Source: Plasmodiophora brassicae
Lineage: Eukaryota > Endomyxa: Phytomyxea > Phytomyxea > Plasmodiophorida
Direction of reading: 5' to 3'
DNA length: 64,000 nt
Assembly (NCBI GenBank): GCA_036867785.1
Contig: CP145420.1
Span: 1,196,906-1,260,905, forward strand
Shown: positions 20,825 through 31,127 of the stretch, one piece after another
How the letters are laid out: the number at the start of each line of letters is the position of its first letter
Position numbering within the stretch: position 1 is the first letter of the stretch
The notes under the pieces: model-generated
Told to the model about the DNA's origin: nothing
The model's input: the letters and a program-made list of their open reading frames with translations, nothing else
Database searches by the model: none
Made by a program: the position numbers and the translations under genes

Positions 20825-22662
20825 ATGGCGACGACGGCGACGGGCGAGTTCCTGCGCGACGTGCTGACCGCGCGCGTCTACGATGTGGCCGTCGAGACGC
20901 CGCTGCAGGGCGCCGCGCTGCTGTCGGGGCGCGTCCGCAACCGGGTCCTGCTGAAGCGGGAGGACCTGCAGCCGGTGCACAGCTTCAAGGTGCGCGGCGC
21001 CTACAACAAGATGGTGCACCTGGGCGCCGGCGAGCGCGCCCGCGGCGTCGTCTGCGCCAGCGCCGGCAACCACGCCCAGGGCGTCGCGCTGGCCGCCAGC
21101 AGGCTCCAGTGCCCCGCCACCGTACGTTCGTTGTCGTTGTAGCAACGCGGGCGCGGGCCCACCCAATGCGCTCCCCCACAGATCGTCATGCCGACGACGA
21201 CGCCGCCCGTCAAGGTCGACGCCGTGCGGGCGTACGGCGACCACGTCCAGGTGGTCCTGCACGGCGACACGTTCGCCGACGCGCTCGCCCACGCCAAGGG
21301 CATCGAACGCGACCGGCAGCTGACGTTCGTGCACCCGTACGACGACCCGCACGTGATCGCCGGCCAGGGCACCATCGCGATGGTACGTGCGGCGGCGCTC
21401 GTTAGCGCGCTGCTGACGTTCACATCCAGGAGATTGTTCGACAGCACCCGGACCCGATCCACGCCGTCTTTGTCGCCGTCGGCGGCGGCGGCATGATCGC
21501 TGGTAAGCGGGGGCGCGCGAAGGGCGCGTGCGCGTACTCAAACGGGGGCGGCCCGTCTAGGGATCGGCACGTACCTGAAGCTGGTGCGGCCCGAGGTGCG
21601 CGTTGTCGCCGTGCAGACCGTCGACTCGGACAGCATGGCGCAGAGCCTGCAGGCGGGCCAGCCGGTCGCCCTCGACGACGTCGGCCTGTTCTGCGACGGC
21701 ACCGCCGTCAAGCGCGTCGGCGACGAGACGCTGCGGCTGGCCCGGCGCTGCATCGACGAGGTCGTCTACGTGACGACGGATCAGGTCTGCGCGGCCATCA
21801 AGGACGTGTTCCTGGACACGAGGTCCATCCTGGAGCCCTCCGGGGCCATGTCCATTGCCGGCGTACGTTCGTGCGTGTCCGCTGCCTGGGGGCGACCTGA
21901 CCGGGACCGACGTCGTTCTAGGCCAAGGCGTACCTGCAGCGGTGCGACCTGCAGGGGCAGACCGTCGTCTGTGTCGCGTGCGGCGCCAACATGAACTTTG
22001 ACCGCCTGCGGTTCGTGGTGGACCGGGCCGAGCTGGGCCAGGAGCGCGAGGCGCTGCTCGTCGTGCGCCTCCCGCCGGGCAGGACGCTGACGGACCTGGC
22101 CGCCGTCCTGCCCGCCCACCTGAACGTCACCGAGTGCAACTACAACGCCAGCTGCGTCGGCGTCTTCCTCGGCGTGTCCGTCGTCGACGCGACCCAGACG
22201 GGCGCCCTGCGCGACCTGATCGAGGCGAACGGGTTCCCCACCGGTGCGTGCGTTCGAGCGCGTCGTCGTCGTCAGGACATCTCGCTGACGAGTGTGTGTG
22301 CTGTCGTGGGGCGCGCAGTCGACGTCACCGGCGACGACCTGGCGAAGAACCACCTGCGGTACATGGTGGGCGGAGGGCCCAGCGACGACGACGCCCACCG
22401 CACGCAGCAGGTGTGCCGGGTGGAGACGGCGCAGCGCCCGGGTGCGATCCGGCACCTGCTGCTGCGCGTCCTGCCCGGGCGCTCGATCACGCTGCTGCAC
22501 TACCGGAACCATGGCGGCGACGTGGCGCGCATCATGATCGGCGCGCCACCGCCCCACCAGCAGCAGCCGTCGCTGTACGACACGCTCAGCGCCCAGGCCG
22601 GGTACCGGGTCGTGTCCGACGCCGACAACGCCGCCCTGCACATCCTGCTGACGCGCACGTAA
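20825..22662 (+). CDS. ilvA: Threonine dehydratase (biosynthetic, two ACT domains)
   Basis: PLP enzyme converting threonine to 2-oxobutanoate and ammonia, the first step of isoleucine synthesis. Six exons: 20825-21121, 21182-21382, 21430-21502, 21561-21862, 21922-22243 and 22319-22662; introns are 47-75 bases. Motifs in order are LKREDLQPVHSFKVRGAYNK (the Lys in SFK binds PLP), SAGNHAQGVAL (phosphate loop), GGGGMIAGIGTYLK (cofactor glycine loop) and SILEPSGAM. The C-terminal third has two ACT-like segments (REALLVVRLPPGRTL; RPGAIRHLLLRVLPGRSI), which give isoleucine feedback control in this family. Length and order fit the biosynthetic type rather than the short catabolic one. No mitochondrial targeting peptide is obvious at MATTATGEFL. 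Confidence 0.93.
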
Positions 22663-22716
22663 ACCGGATGCCAGCGCGCCCATCTGTCGTCGTTCGTGTG
22701 TGTGTGTCGCGCCCGG

Positions 22717-24171
22717 TCAGTCTGTATCGACGACGGGCCCCTGCTGCTGCTGGACGATGGCGCCGATCTGCCTGCCGAGGTGCTCGTAGACGGCGTGCCG
22801 GTGCCGGTGCTCCGTCTGCGCCTTCCACAGGTGGAAGGGCGCCGGCCGTCGCCGGTGGTCGAACGGGCACGCCAGGTACAGGTCGGCCCGGGCGTCGATC
22901 GTTCGGCACGCCCGGCGGCATTGCCGTCGGGCGTCCCAGTCCATCAGGCGGTGGACGGCGTCGAGCGGGTCGCTGGCACAGGGCGCCCGCGCCGCCGCCT
23001 CCTCGGCGATGTCGCGCCGCACCGACGAGACCAGGGCGGCCATGCGCTCCCGGTGCGCCTGCCGCCGTCGCTCGACGTCGCGGTCGTAGATGGACGGCGA
23101 CGACGACCTGCGCCTGGCGGCCGCCCCGTCCACCTGGGCCCTGTCGCGCTCCCGCGCCGCCTGCTGCTGCTCGTGGCGCCATTGTCGCATGCGCTGCAGG
23201 GTGTCCATGCCCAGGCGGTACTGGTGGTCGCCGTCGGTGACGGGGCCGCCGGCACCGCCCGTCCCGGTCGACGACGTCATCAGCGCGTGCACGCGCCTGC
23301 GGTCGTCGTCGGCCAGCCGCTGTCGCTCAGCGTCGCGCCGAGCCTCCAGCGCGCGCTGTCGGGCGAGGAACGCCTCCGGCGACGTCGACGTCGCTGACTC
23401 GGTCCTGCGCCCGCCTCGTTGTCGCTCCTCGTCCCCGATGCGCTCGCGACGACACCGCTCCCGTCGAGCCGCTCGCTGCCGCTCCTGGAACGCGTTCGCG
23501 TCCTCCTCGGTCATGGGCCTGGCGGGCGCCGGCGGCGGCCGGTACTGCAACTGGCGGCGGCGCTCCCGTCGTCGACGTTGCCGCGATCGGTACCAGGCGA
23601 CGTTCAGGTCGTAGACGGACGGCGCAGGCGGTTCACGACGACGACGCGTGTCCATGGGGTCGCCTCCCTGGACCAGGCCGGCGGCCGGAGCCCCGTTGTC
23701 GCTCACGACGTCGTCGTCGACGTCGTCCGCGTCGATGGACATGGCGATCTCGTTGGCCAGGTCGTCGTCGTCGTCGTCGTCGTCATGCCCCGCAGGTGCA
23801 CTGTCGAGGTCGGCGTCGACCACAGACCTGACAATGTCGTCGGCGAGCTGGTCGTCGTCATCGTCGTCGGCCTGGGCCACGAACGTGTCGCCGAGGGCGG
23901 TCGCCAGGGCGCCCGACCAGGCATGGGCGTTCGGCCGGCTGGCGCCCGGTGCGCTCGATGACGACGACGGTGCCGGCGCGGCCAGGTGCTGGGTGGCAGC
24001 AGCAGCCTCTGCACGACGTCGTCGTGTGGCTGTGCCGCCCGACGATGACATGGGCGCCGGCGTACCAGCACTGGCCGCCTGGGCGGTCCGCTGCCCTGCG
24101 CTGCCGTCGGCGTCGGCCTGCTCCCGCTGCTGCTGACGTGGCGGTGGCGCCAGCCGACGCCAGAAGGGCAT
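22717..24171 (-). CDS. Highly charged low-complexity protein of unknown function
   Basis: Intronless, about 484 residues from the ATG at 24171 (MPFWRRL). No family recognised. The N-terminal 100 residues are Ala/Ser/Gln-rich, followed by two acidic runs (QADDDDDDQLADDIV and DDDDDDDDLANEIAMSI) that repeat a D-run plus LA-[DN]-[DE]-I pattern. Then come long Arg-rich helices (RRQRRRRERRRQL, AARRERCRRERIGDEERQR) and a more ordered C-terminus (DPLDAVHRLMDWDARRQCRRACRT). The sequence VYD-LN and IYD-RD also recurs. It is convergent with the threonine dehydratase gene, with 54 bases between stops. A nuclear or RNA-associated role is a guess from composition only. A shrunken partial copy lies at 25.95-26.28 kb. 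Confidence 0.6.
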   Translation of the reverse strand: MPFWRRLAPPPRQQQREQADADGSAGQRTAQAASAGTPAPMSSSGGTATRRRRAEAAAATQHLAAPAPSSSSSAPGASRPNAHAWSGALATALGDTFVAQADDDDDDQLADDIVRSVVDADLDSAPAGHDDDDDDDDLANEIAMSIDADDVDDDVVSDNGAPAAGLVQGGDPMDTRRRREPPAPSVYDLNVAWYRSRQRRRRERRRQLQYRPPPAPARPMTEEDANAFQERQRAARRERCRRERIGDEERQRGGRRTESATSTSPEAFLARQRALEARRDAERQRLADDDRRRVHALMTSSTGTGGAGGPVTDGDHQYRLGMDTLQRMRQWRHEQQQAARERDRAQVDGAAARRRSSSPSIYDRDVERRRQAHRERMAALVSSVRRDIAEEAAARAPCASDPLDAVHRLMDWDARRQCRRACRTIDARADLYLACPFDHRRRPAPFHLWKAQTEHRHRHAVYEHLGRQIGAIVQQQQGPVVDTD

Positions 24172-24447
24172 CCGTCGATGATCCGATAACGGACGGGCGC
24201 CCGCCACCCCCGGTCCAGATATCTCGCGTCAGGCGTGACGCCTGCCGCGGGTATCGTCCAGCATGGCTCAGGGCAGCGGCCGATGAACGCCGACGTCGTC
24301 GGCAGCACACCCCCCGCGAGACATCACGTTGCGCGTCGTCGCCATGCTGCCGACCCCTGCGCCTGTCTATGCGCGCGCGCGCCTGGCACCGGCCATGGGC
24401 GCAACGCGCCGATTTCATTTCGAAGGTGGTGCTGTGTGTGTGAGGGT

Positions 24448-24910
24448 CGATCAGAGCGTCTGCAGGAGTTTGCGCGCCACCAAGAGGGACGCCGCGATGA
24501 TATCCGAGCTCTGTACCATCAAGTAATGGACATGTGGCCCATCGACCTGTTCACACGCGAGACAGCGGATGATGTGGTGCGATCGTTGTGGTTGTCGCAT
24601 ATCCCTGACGTCCCGCAGACTGGTGCGCGTCACTCCTCCGGATCCGAGCGCCGGGTTGTGGACTCAGGGAGGACGGTGGTGGCTGCGGGACGTCAGGGAA
24701 TATGTGATATGCACAACGATCGGACCGCTTCATCCGCTGTCTCGCGTGTGAAGGGGTCGATGGGCCACATGTCCATTAGTTGATGGTACAGAGCTCGGAT
24801 ATCATCGCGGCGACGTCCCTCTTGCTGCCCCTACAAACTCGTGCAGACGCGCGGTCGTCTCTCGGACAGCGCCGTCTCGAGCAGCGTCGCGGCGAGCGCC
24901 GCCGTCGAGC
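24448..24910. repeat. Inverted pair of fragments copied from the ORF at 25133-25798
   Basis: The left arm (~24448-24620, plus-strand reading) encodes RLQEFARHQEGRRDDIRALYHQ and the following segment. The right arm (~24675-24910) is its reverse complement with scattered substitutions. Both match the 3' half of the minus-strand ORF at 25133-25798, and the right arm has the same orientation as that ORF. A ~55-base spacer separates the arms, so a transcript would fold back on itself. Confidence 0.8.
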
Positions 24911-25132
24911 TATAAGGGCCATGTGGACGACAGGTGTTCCGGTATTCCATATAGGTTGCAGTTGGGGCCAAGTATCCAATCATCAACCTGTTAGTACTGC
25001 TTGGCTGTGCCCTTCTGTGGCGTCGACGGCAAGAGACATCGATTCCCAACCTGAGTCGCTGTACCATCCAGCAAGAGCACGACCGAGGTGGGCGTCAGCT
25101 TCATCTCATTTCGTTCGTAGCCACATTGTTCG

Positions 25133-25798
25133 TCACTCCTCGGGATCCGAGCGCGGTGACCCGGAGGGCTGTGGACTTACCGAGGACGGTGGTGGCAGCG
25201 GGACGTCAGGGATGATCGACAGCCACAACGACCGCACCACATCATCCGCAGTCTCGCGGGTGAACAGGTCGATCGGCCACAATTGCATGACTTGATGGTA
25301 CAGCGCGCGGGTATCACCGCGGCGTCCCTCTTGTTGGCGCGCGAACTCCTGTAGACGCTCGATCGTCTCTCGGGCAGCGCAGACTCGGGCAGCGTCGCGG
25401 CGAGCGCCGACCTGCTCTCGCTCCATGTGACGACGCGCACAACGCTGGAGCGTTTGCGATATGACAAACATATCACTGGGTGCGATCGCCACGTCGGTCC
25501 ACTTGGGGGGCAAGACTGCGATGTCCGTTGGCTGCCGCAGCGCCCCCAGTCGTGACCCAGTCGCGATCCAGGTCCGCAGCGGACTGGGTATGGGCCCCCT
25601 GACCTGGGACTGGCCGACGAAGGGTATGTACCGCGGCCGCCAGGTGGCAAGTATCCGCTCCACGGGCCTGGTCGCACTGATTTCTGTCGGTTGTTTTCCT
25701 TCTGGGCATTCATTACCTACAGTCACCACGATCTGACTCGCGAACGGCGGGTCTCCGATTTCGTGCACCTTGCCCCTCTCCGCACCGTCTCTCGGCAC
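25133..25798 (-). CDS. Hypothetical ORF, source of nearby inverted fragments
   Basis: An open frame of up to 221 codons. The first in-frame ATG is only near 25471 (MFVISQTLQRC), so the 5' part is either an upstream exon or not translated. The C-terminal half is helix-rich and basic (REQVGARRDAARVCAA; ERLQEFARQQEGRRGD; LYHQVMQLWPIDLFTRETADDVVRSLW) and ends in a Pro/Ser tail. No family recognised. Its persistence in two extra diverged fragments (24448-24910) suggests a repeated or mobile gene piece. It may be a pseudogene. Confidence 0.35.
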   Translation of the reverse strand: MPRDGAERGKVHEIGDPPFASQIVVTVGNECPEGKQPTEISATRPVERILATWRPRYIPFVGQSQVRGPIPSPLRTWIATGSRLGALRQPTDIAVLPPKWTDVAIAPSDMFVISQTLQRCARRHMEREQVGARRDAARVCAARETIERLQEFARQQEGRRGDTRALYHQVMQLWPIDLFTRETADDVVRSLWLSIIPDVPLPPPSSVSPQPSGSPRSDPEE

Positions 25799-25949
25799 GA
25801 TATGCGCTAATCAATTCGGTACTGGGGACATCTCTGTAGCATCTCCCTTGAGGAGTGATTCGGAAACATGGAGGCGAATGCGTTTTAGTAGAGGAAACCG
25901 GACACCTCTCGAACCCGATCTGTAGTCGGTTGGCATATGGGTTCGGGAG

Positions 25950-26280
25950 CGCTCAGCGCCCAGGCCGGGTACGTACCGGGTATGGGATGCGGTTCAGAGG
26001 AGAGCGCTACGCGCGTCTGTGCCCCCTCCGGCAACAACGACGACGACGCCGACGTCGCTGTCCAGGGGCCTGCCCTAGCTCGCAGCGTTGGCGCCGCTCC
26101 TCGTCCAGGGAAGGCTCCCGACGACACCGGTCCTGCCGAGCCGTTCACTGGTCGCTGGCGTCGGGCCGCTCACGTGCCGCCGGCGCCGCCCGACGCCAGA
26201 AGGGCACCTCAACGATCAGACAACGGGTGGGCGGCGCCCGCTAGTCGTCAGGCGTGACGCACCCGATGAACGACCTGTGG
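25950..26280. pseudogene. Compressed partial copy of the 22.58-24.3 kb region
   Basis: Short blocks match, in the same order, the 3' end of threonine dehydratase (~25950-25975 versus ~22586), the middle of the charged protein gene (~26095-26160 versus ~23430-23480) and its 5' flank (~26180-26250 versus ~24150-24240). More than 1 kb of intervening sequence is missing. No useful frame remains. It is a decayed local duplication with large internal deletions. Confidence 0.55.
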
Positions 26281-26415
26281 CTCTACCCCGATACGCAGGC
26301 GGGAGGTCATCGCCATGTTCGTCGTCTGTATCGATGGCACCGAATGTGCCATACTGCTGATGCGGCTGGCGGGCGGGTCGATCGTGAGATGGGGAGGGTC
26401 GGCGCCGGCGCCAGC

Positions 26416-29400
26416 CTAGCGGAGCCCGGCCGTCGTCGACCCGGACGCCAGTGCGCTCGGCACGACGGGCGTCGCCGGCGTGACCCGGTTGATGCCCGAC
26501 GTCAACGGGAGCGCCGACGTCGTCGTTGCCCCCTTCGCCTTGCGCTTGGAGACGCTCAGCAGGTCCCAGGCCTTGTCATTGTTCATCTCTGCCATGCGAC
26601 GTTAGCAACGGGCGTTCGTCGAACGCGGGCCGCGCACCGACCCTTGTCGTAGAAGATGATGTAGATCTTGGTGAGCACGACGCCGGTGATCGTGATGACG
26701 ACGCTGAGGAACAGGCCGACGGCGCGGACGGCCAGCGCCACGTCCTGCTCGTTGATCAGGAACGAGATGACGAACGCGCCCGTGCCGAACGTCGCAATGT
26801 TGTAAATGGAGAAGGCGATCTTCTTCGATTCTGTCATGTCGACGGCGGTGGTCAGGCGCGCCTGATCGGCGGGTGGTAATATCACCAGGTCAGACGCACC
26901 GTTGAACGCGTCGTGCACGTTGCGCGTCTGGATGCAGAGGGCGATACCGGCGATCAGGACGGCGAACTTGGCCACGATCGACACGGTGGCGAACGCCCAG
27001 ACGGAGCTGCCGCCCGACGACACACACTGGTGCCTGCTGACCGCATTGCCCAGGTCGACCGACGCCAGCGTCAGCGGGTTGATGACCTGTTGGCGCGACG
27101 ACGATCAGTACTGACGACAGGAGCGCCAGGGCATGCGTCATCGATTGCGATCCAACGGTGCGCCTACGGTCCAGGCGACGAGGATGAGGAGCTCCAGGGA
27201 CGTCATCAGGCCGACGATGCGGAACAGGGTCTCGTCGGACACGGCCTTGACGGTCAGGTTGTTGGCCTCGAACGCCTGGAACAGGGAAGACACCCTGTGC
27301 GAGCACCGCACCCGGGTCAGTACTGGCGCCTGGCGAATAACGCGCAACGTCGATGATCGTCAGGTACCGGTACGTCTTGGCGAACAGGGCCCCTTAAAAC
27401 GCTGTTAGCCCGCACATCTCGTTGCAGGCCCCGACGACCAATTGGGACGTACCGAACATGAGCGCCCATCCGATGGAGATGGCCCAGATGTTGACCATGC
27501 AGGAGGTGGAGCTCAGGGAGTAGGGCACGCCGACGGACACGTCGAGCGCCATCCAGACGCCGCACGTCAGGGCAATGATGGCGCCGACCAGCATGATCTG
27601 CAGGAAGCGCGGCGCCGCCGCCTTCAGGATCGGCTCGCGGCTGTACCGCTGGACCAGGGCCTGCGACACGCGTGCGTCCACAGTCAGATCAACCTGGGCC
27701 GGCTCGTTGGCAACGGGCACGCGCGTACGTACCATGAGGACGAGCGCGTAGACGATTCCGATGATGGCGAGGGCGATGCTGAAGCCGGCGACGCCGACGG
27801 AGATGCCGAGGAACGTGGGCGGCGGGTCCAAATTCAGCACGAACGTCTGCTGCGACACCTTGCTGGAGCGGATCATGAGCGCGTCGCCGACGGTGACGGC
27901 CTTGAGCGTGATGCGCCCGCTCTGGGCGATCAGGATCGGCCCCTGGTAGAGTTCGGCGGCGTCGGACGGCTCGCTGCCGTCCAGCGTGAAGTAGATCTTC
28001 GTGCCGCCCGTGACCGTCGTCAGGTTGACCCATACGGGTTTCGTCGAGATCAGGTCGGTCGGCGTCGTCGTCGTCGTCGATGACGATGCGGTGATGTCGG
28101 GCGGCGCCGCCTGGTGCAGGTAGACCTGGACGCGGGCCGTCTCCAGGCGCTGGAGCATGGCCCGGATCGCATCGCCCGTGTAGTTGTAGGTCAGGAACTT
28201 GACCAGCTCGGGCGTGTAGACGGCTTTGAAGTCGGCCAGGACCTCCCTGTCGCCGACGCCCGTGATGTAGTCGGCGTTCCTGAGCATGTTGGCCCCCTTC
28301 AGCGTCAGCGGGTCCGATATGCTGCTGAACGCGTTGACGTTCGACGGGATGCGAATGTCGCCGGCCTTAACTCTCGCAATGGACACGTTCGTCGACACGA
28401 GGTAGGCGAGCCAGGCCTCGGCCAGGGCCGGGTTCTGCGACGTCGCCGAGATGACCAAGCCGTCTCCGGGCGCGTTCTCCCCAACGGCCAGGCCCGGGTC
28501 GAAGATGGGGAACTGGAAGAAGTCGAAGCTATATGTGGCGGGCGCGGGTCGTCAGTCAACGCTACCGACACGACACGATGCCCTGACGTACTCGCTCATG
28601 TTGAACCCGGCGGGAGCGCCCCAGCGCACGAAGTCGCCGCAGAAGGCCATGGCGGCCGTGCCCAGGAAGACCGGGTCCGGCGTCGACCACCCGTTCACGA
28701 TATCCTGGTACCGCGTGTACTTGTCCAGGATGCGACGCCACTCCATGAACACGTCGTACACGTCCGGCGACGTCCACGGTTGCTGCCCTGCGCCGCGAAG
28801 ATTCCCGTGAGTCAGTGAGTACGAACGTCTGATATTCGATATCGTCATCAGCGACGTACCGTCGAGCAGGGCCATGTGGGCGACGGGGCCGCGGATGCGC
28901 ATGTCGAAATAGTCAAAGTTGGAGATGGCCGGCCAGCCCTCGTAGTTGCCCAGGTAGATGGGCGTGATGCCCGCCGCTAGGAACGTGTCGCAGGCCGCCA
29001 TCCAGTCGGCCCAGGTTTTCGGTGGGCGCACGTTGTACCGGCGCCAGACCGACGGGCGGTAGTACATCTGTCGTTGGTGGACACCGGTCAGTGCATCGGC
29101 CAGGTCGCGTCTAGAGACACCTGACACAGACCGCCCAGTGGTACGCATCCGTCGGTACGATATACGGGTGCCCTGCACATTAGGCGGATCAGGGTACCTC
29201 GATCGACCCGTTGTCCTGCTGTGCGCACCGTTGGCGTCCTGGCCGCCTTTCAGCATACTGGGCGCCAGCTGCTCGTACAGGTTGTACTTCTTGAACATGG
29301 CGTCGAGGTTGCGGAAGTTGCCGTTGGCGATCAGCTTGTTGGACCCGGACCCGCCCGAGTACCTGTCCAAAGGCAGTGTGTGGTGAATACGGGCGATCAC

Positions 29401-30056
29401 CGGGCGCCCTGCAGGCCATATGATTGGTGTCGGTGTCACGACCATTGGAGAACGTCGGGCCCGCGTTGAACGGACGTGTACGATGCCGTGTCGGATTGGA
29501 TCCTGTGGGTCGCACGATCAGTGCCGCCGGGGGTGACGCCACGACCGCGCGCCGGCTGTGGCCGAACGTACTCGGCGTCCGTCGATTGCTGGACGAAGCT
29601 GACGACGGTGTTATCCGGGTACGTCGCCAGGAACGCGCTCATGTACGGCTCGTACACGGCGTACGGGCGCTTCGTCATGATCGTCATGGTGCTGCCCGTG
29701 TTGCCCAGGTTGTAGTGCCCGCCGTAGTGAACCGGGGTCGTCGTCGGCGCTTTCGTTACGACACAGTCTGACGACGTCCGATACGGTCAGCCGGGGCAAT
29801 GCAGGCGCTGGGCGATGAACCCGGACGAACCTGTTCCACTGCCGCCCCATCGGCAGGTCGTCTTGCCGGTGCCAGCGTCGCCCGGGCCGATACAGCAAAC
29901 GAACCCGGACCCGCTGCACGTGTCGGTCGCCACGCTGCAGGTGATCCAGTCGCCGACGACTGTCCCTGCACACAGGATATGCTCGACAGGCAGCCAGCAG
30001 CTGGCCAGAATGACGACCCGGACGATGCTGCGGCCGAGGGCGGCCTGTGCCGACAT
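26416..30056 (-). CDS. Class C GPCR-like receptor with bacterial-type solute-binding ectodomain
   Basis: Multi-exon gene starting at 30056 with a signal peptide (MSAQAALGRSIVRVVILASCW). A short Cys-rich segment precedes an extracellular solute-binding domain of the ABC sugar type (YNVRPPKTWADWMAACDTFL, ITPIYLGNYEGWPA, MAFCGDFVRWGAPAGF, FDPGLAVGENAPGDGLVI, GDIRIPSNV). Next is a chitobiase-C-like sandwich (YFTLDGSEPSDAAELYQGP) and then seven membrane helices of the 7tm_3 type (FLGISVGVAGFSIAL; CMVNIWAISIGWALMFG; LELLILVAWTVGAP; IAFSIYNIATFGTG). The tail is Ser/Thr-rich and ends TTAGLR. An in-frame TGA near 29780 is removed by a 63-base intron (29830-29768). By class C logic, ligand capture by the binding domain would signal through the helices; ligand and G-protein coupling are unknown. 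Confidence 0.82.
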
Positions 30057-30394
30057 GACGACCGTCAACGTGTGTGTGTGCGGATCGTGGCTCGGTACCA
30101 GAGCGCCTCGTGCGCTTTTACTATACTCGTTAACCGCCGGGTACGGTCCCTTTTCCCTATCGGGCGCTTCCCGGCACACGAGGAGACATGTCGACTTCCA
30201 GCATCGTCCATTGCTAGACAGGACCTCGGAGATTCGGCGTGTCTGTAGATGATATTCACGGTCGTGCCATCCAGACGAGCAGCTTGACTTCTCTTATACC
30301 AGGGCTGGCGGTAATGTGCCTCGGCAAACGACCAGTGGCGGACGAGGAACGGGGCGGATCGCCCGGCCGAACATGATCCCGTACCGCCGAGGAC

Positions 30395-30582
30395 GATCGG
30401 CCCTGGAACCACTTTGCGCTTGGAGACGCGGAGCAGGTCCCAGGCCTTGTCATTGTCCATGTCTGTTGCAGACATCCCCACTTAGTATGTGGGATGTTCC
30501 TGGGCGATGCACGCGACACTAGCGGTGCACGCCGACCTTTGTCGTAGAAGATGATTAGACTTTGGTGAGCAACCAAAGGATG
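30395..30582 (-). pseudogene. Decayed copy of the end of the class C-like receptor
   Basis: Matches 26540-26685: the last exon (MDNDKAWDLLRVSKRK versus MNNDKAWDLLSVSKRK), the final intron and the end of the previous exon (IIFYDKG). Because the intron is kept, this is a DNA-level duplication, not a retrocopy. It is truncated on both sides and cannot encode a receptor. Confidence 0.75.
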
Positions 30583-31127
30583 CGTTTCGACCAGCTCGCC
30601 TCCTACCATCAGCAATCGGCCGGGCATGACCCGGATGGGTCGACATCTACTTCCGCGTGGGCGTTGCCTGTTCTGGCCGCCACGACATCCATCCTGGGCT
30701 CGACACAGAGATGCCATGTCGGACCAGCGCGTTGTTGCTATTCGACAGGGAGCATCTCGGATCCCGCGGGGCGTGCAGTGGCCGGTTCTATTTATACCGA
30801 GCCGGCCGCGGACGTGGCCGCCAAATCAGTGGTCGACAATCGCCTGGTGTACGTACTGCTTGCTTGCCTGGCATGGGACAGTGCAGTTCGAGCCCCGCGC
30901 CGACCGCCTTGCGTGTACCTGCGGCCGGCGGTGGACTCCGTGGCAACTATATCCGGCTGTCCGTAGAGTCAGTCTCAGGAAACTGCGCCACTGGGCCTCC
31001 GTCGCCGGACTGATCGGGGCAACACCACCCATCGTCCGTCGTCGTGCAGGTCGACGACTGCCCCGAACGTCATTTGCAAATCGGACGCGGAGCGCGCACA
31101 TCGTCGCCGCTCCTCTATCGTATCGTC
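30583..31127. other. Spacer upstream of the transporter, nothing recognised
   Basis: No coding frame with family features. It should include the promoter of the plus-strand transporter starting at 31128. No repeats were noticed apart from the receptor fragment just upstream. Confidence 0.45.

Noticed and set aside
29760-29830. In-frame stop suggesting a broken receptor
   Set aside because: A 63-base GTTCGT...CAG intron removes it and joins ...WGGSGT to DCVVTKAP in phase.
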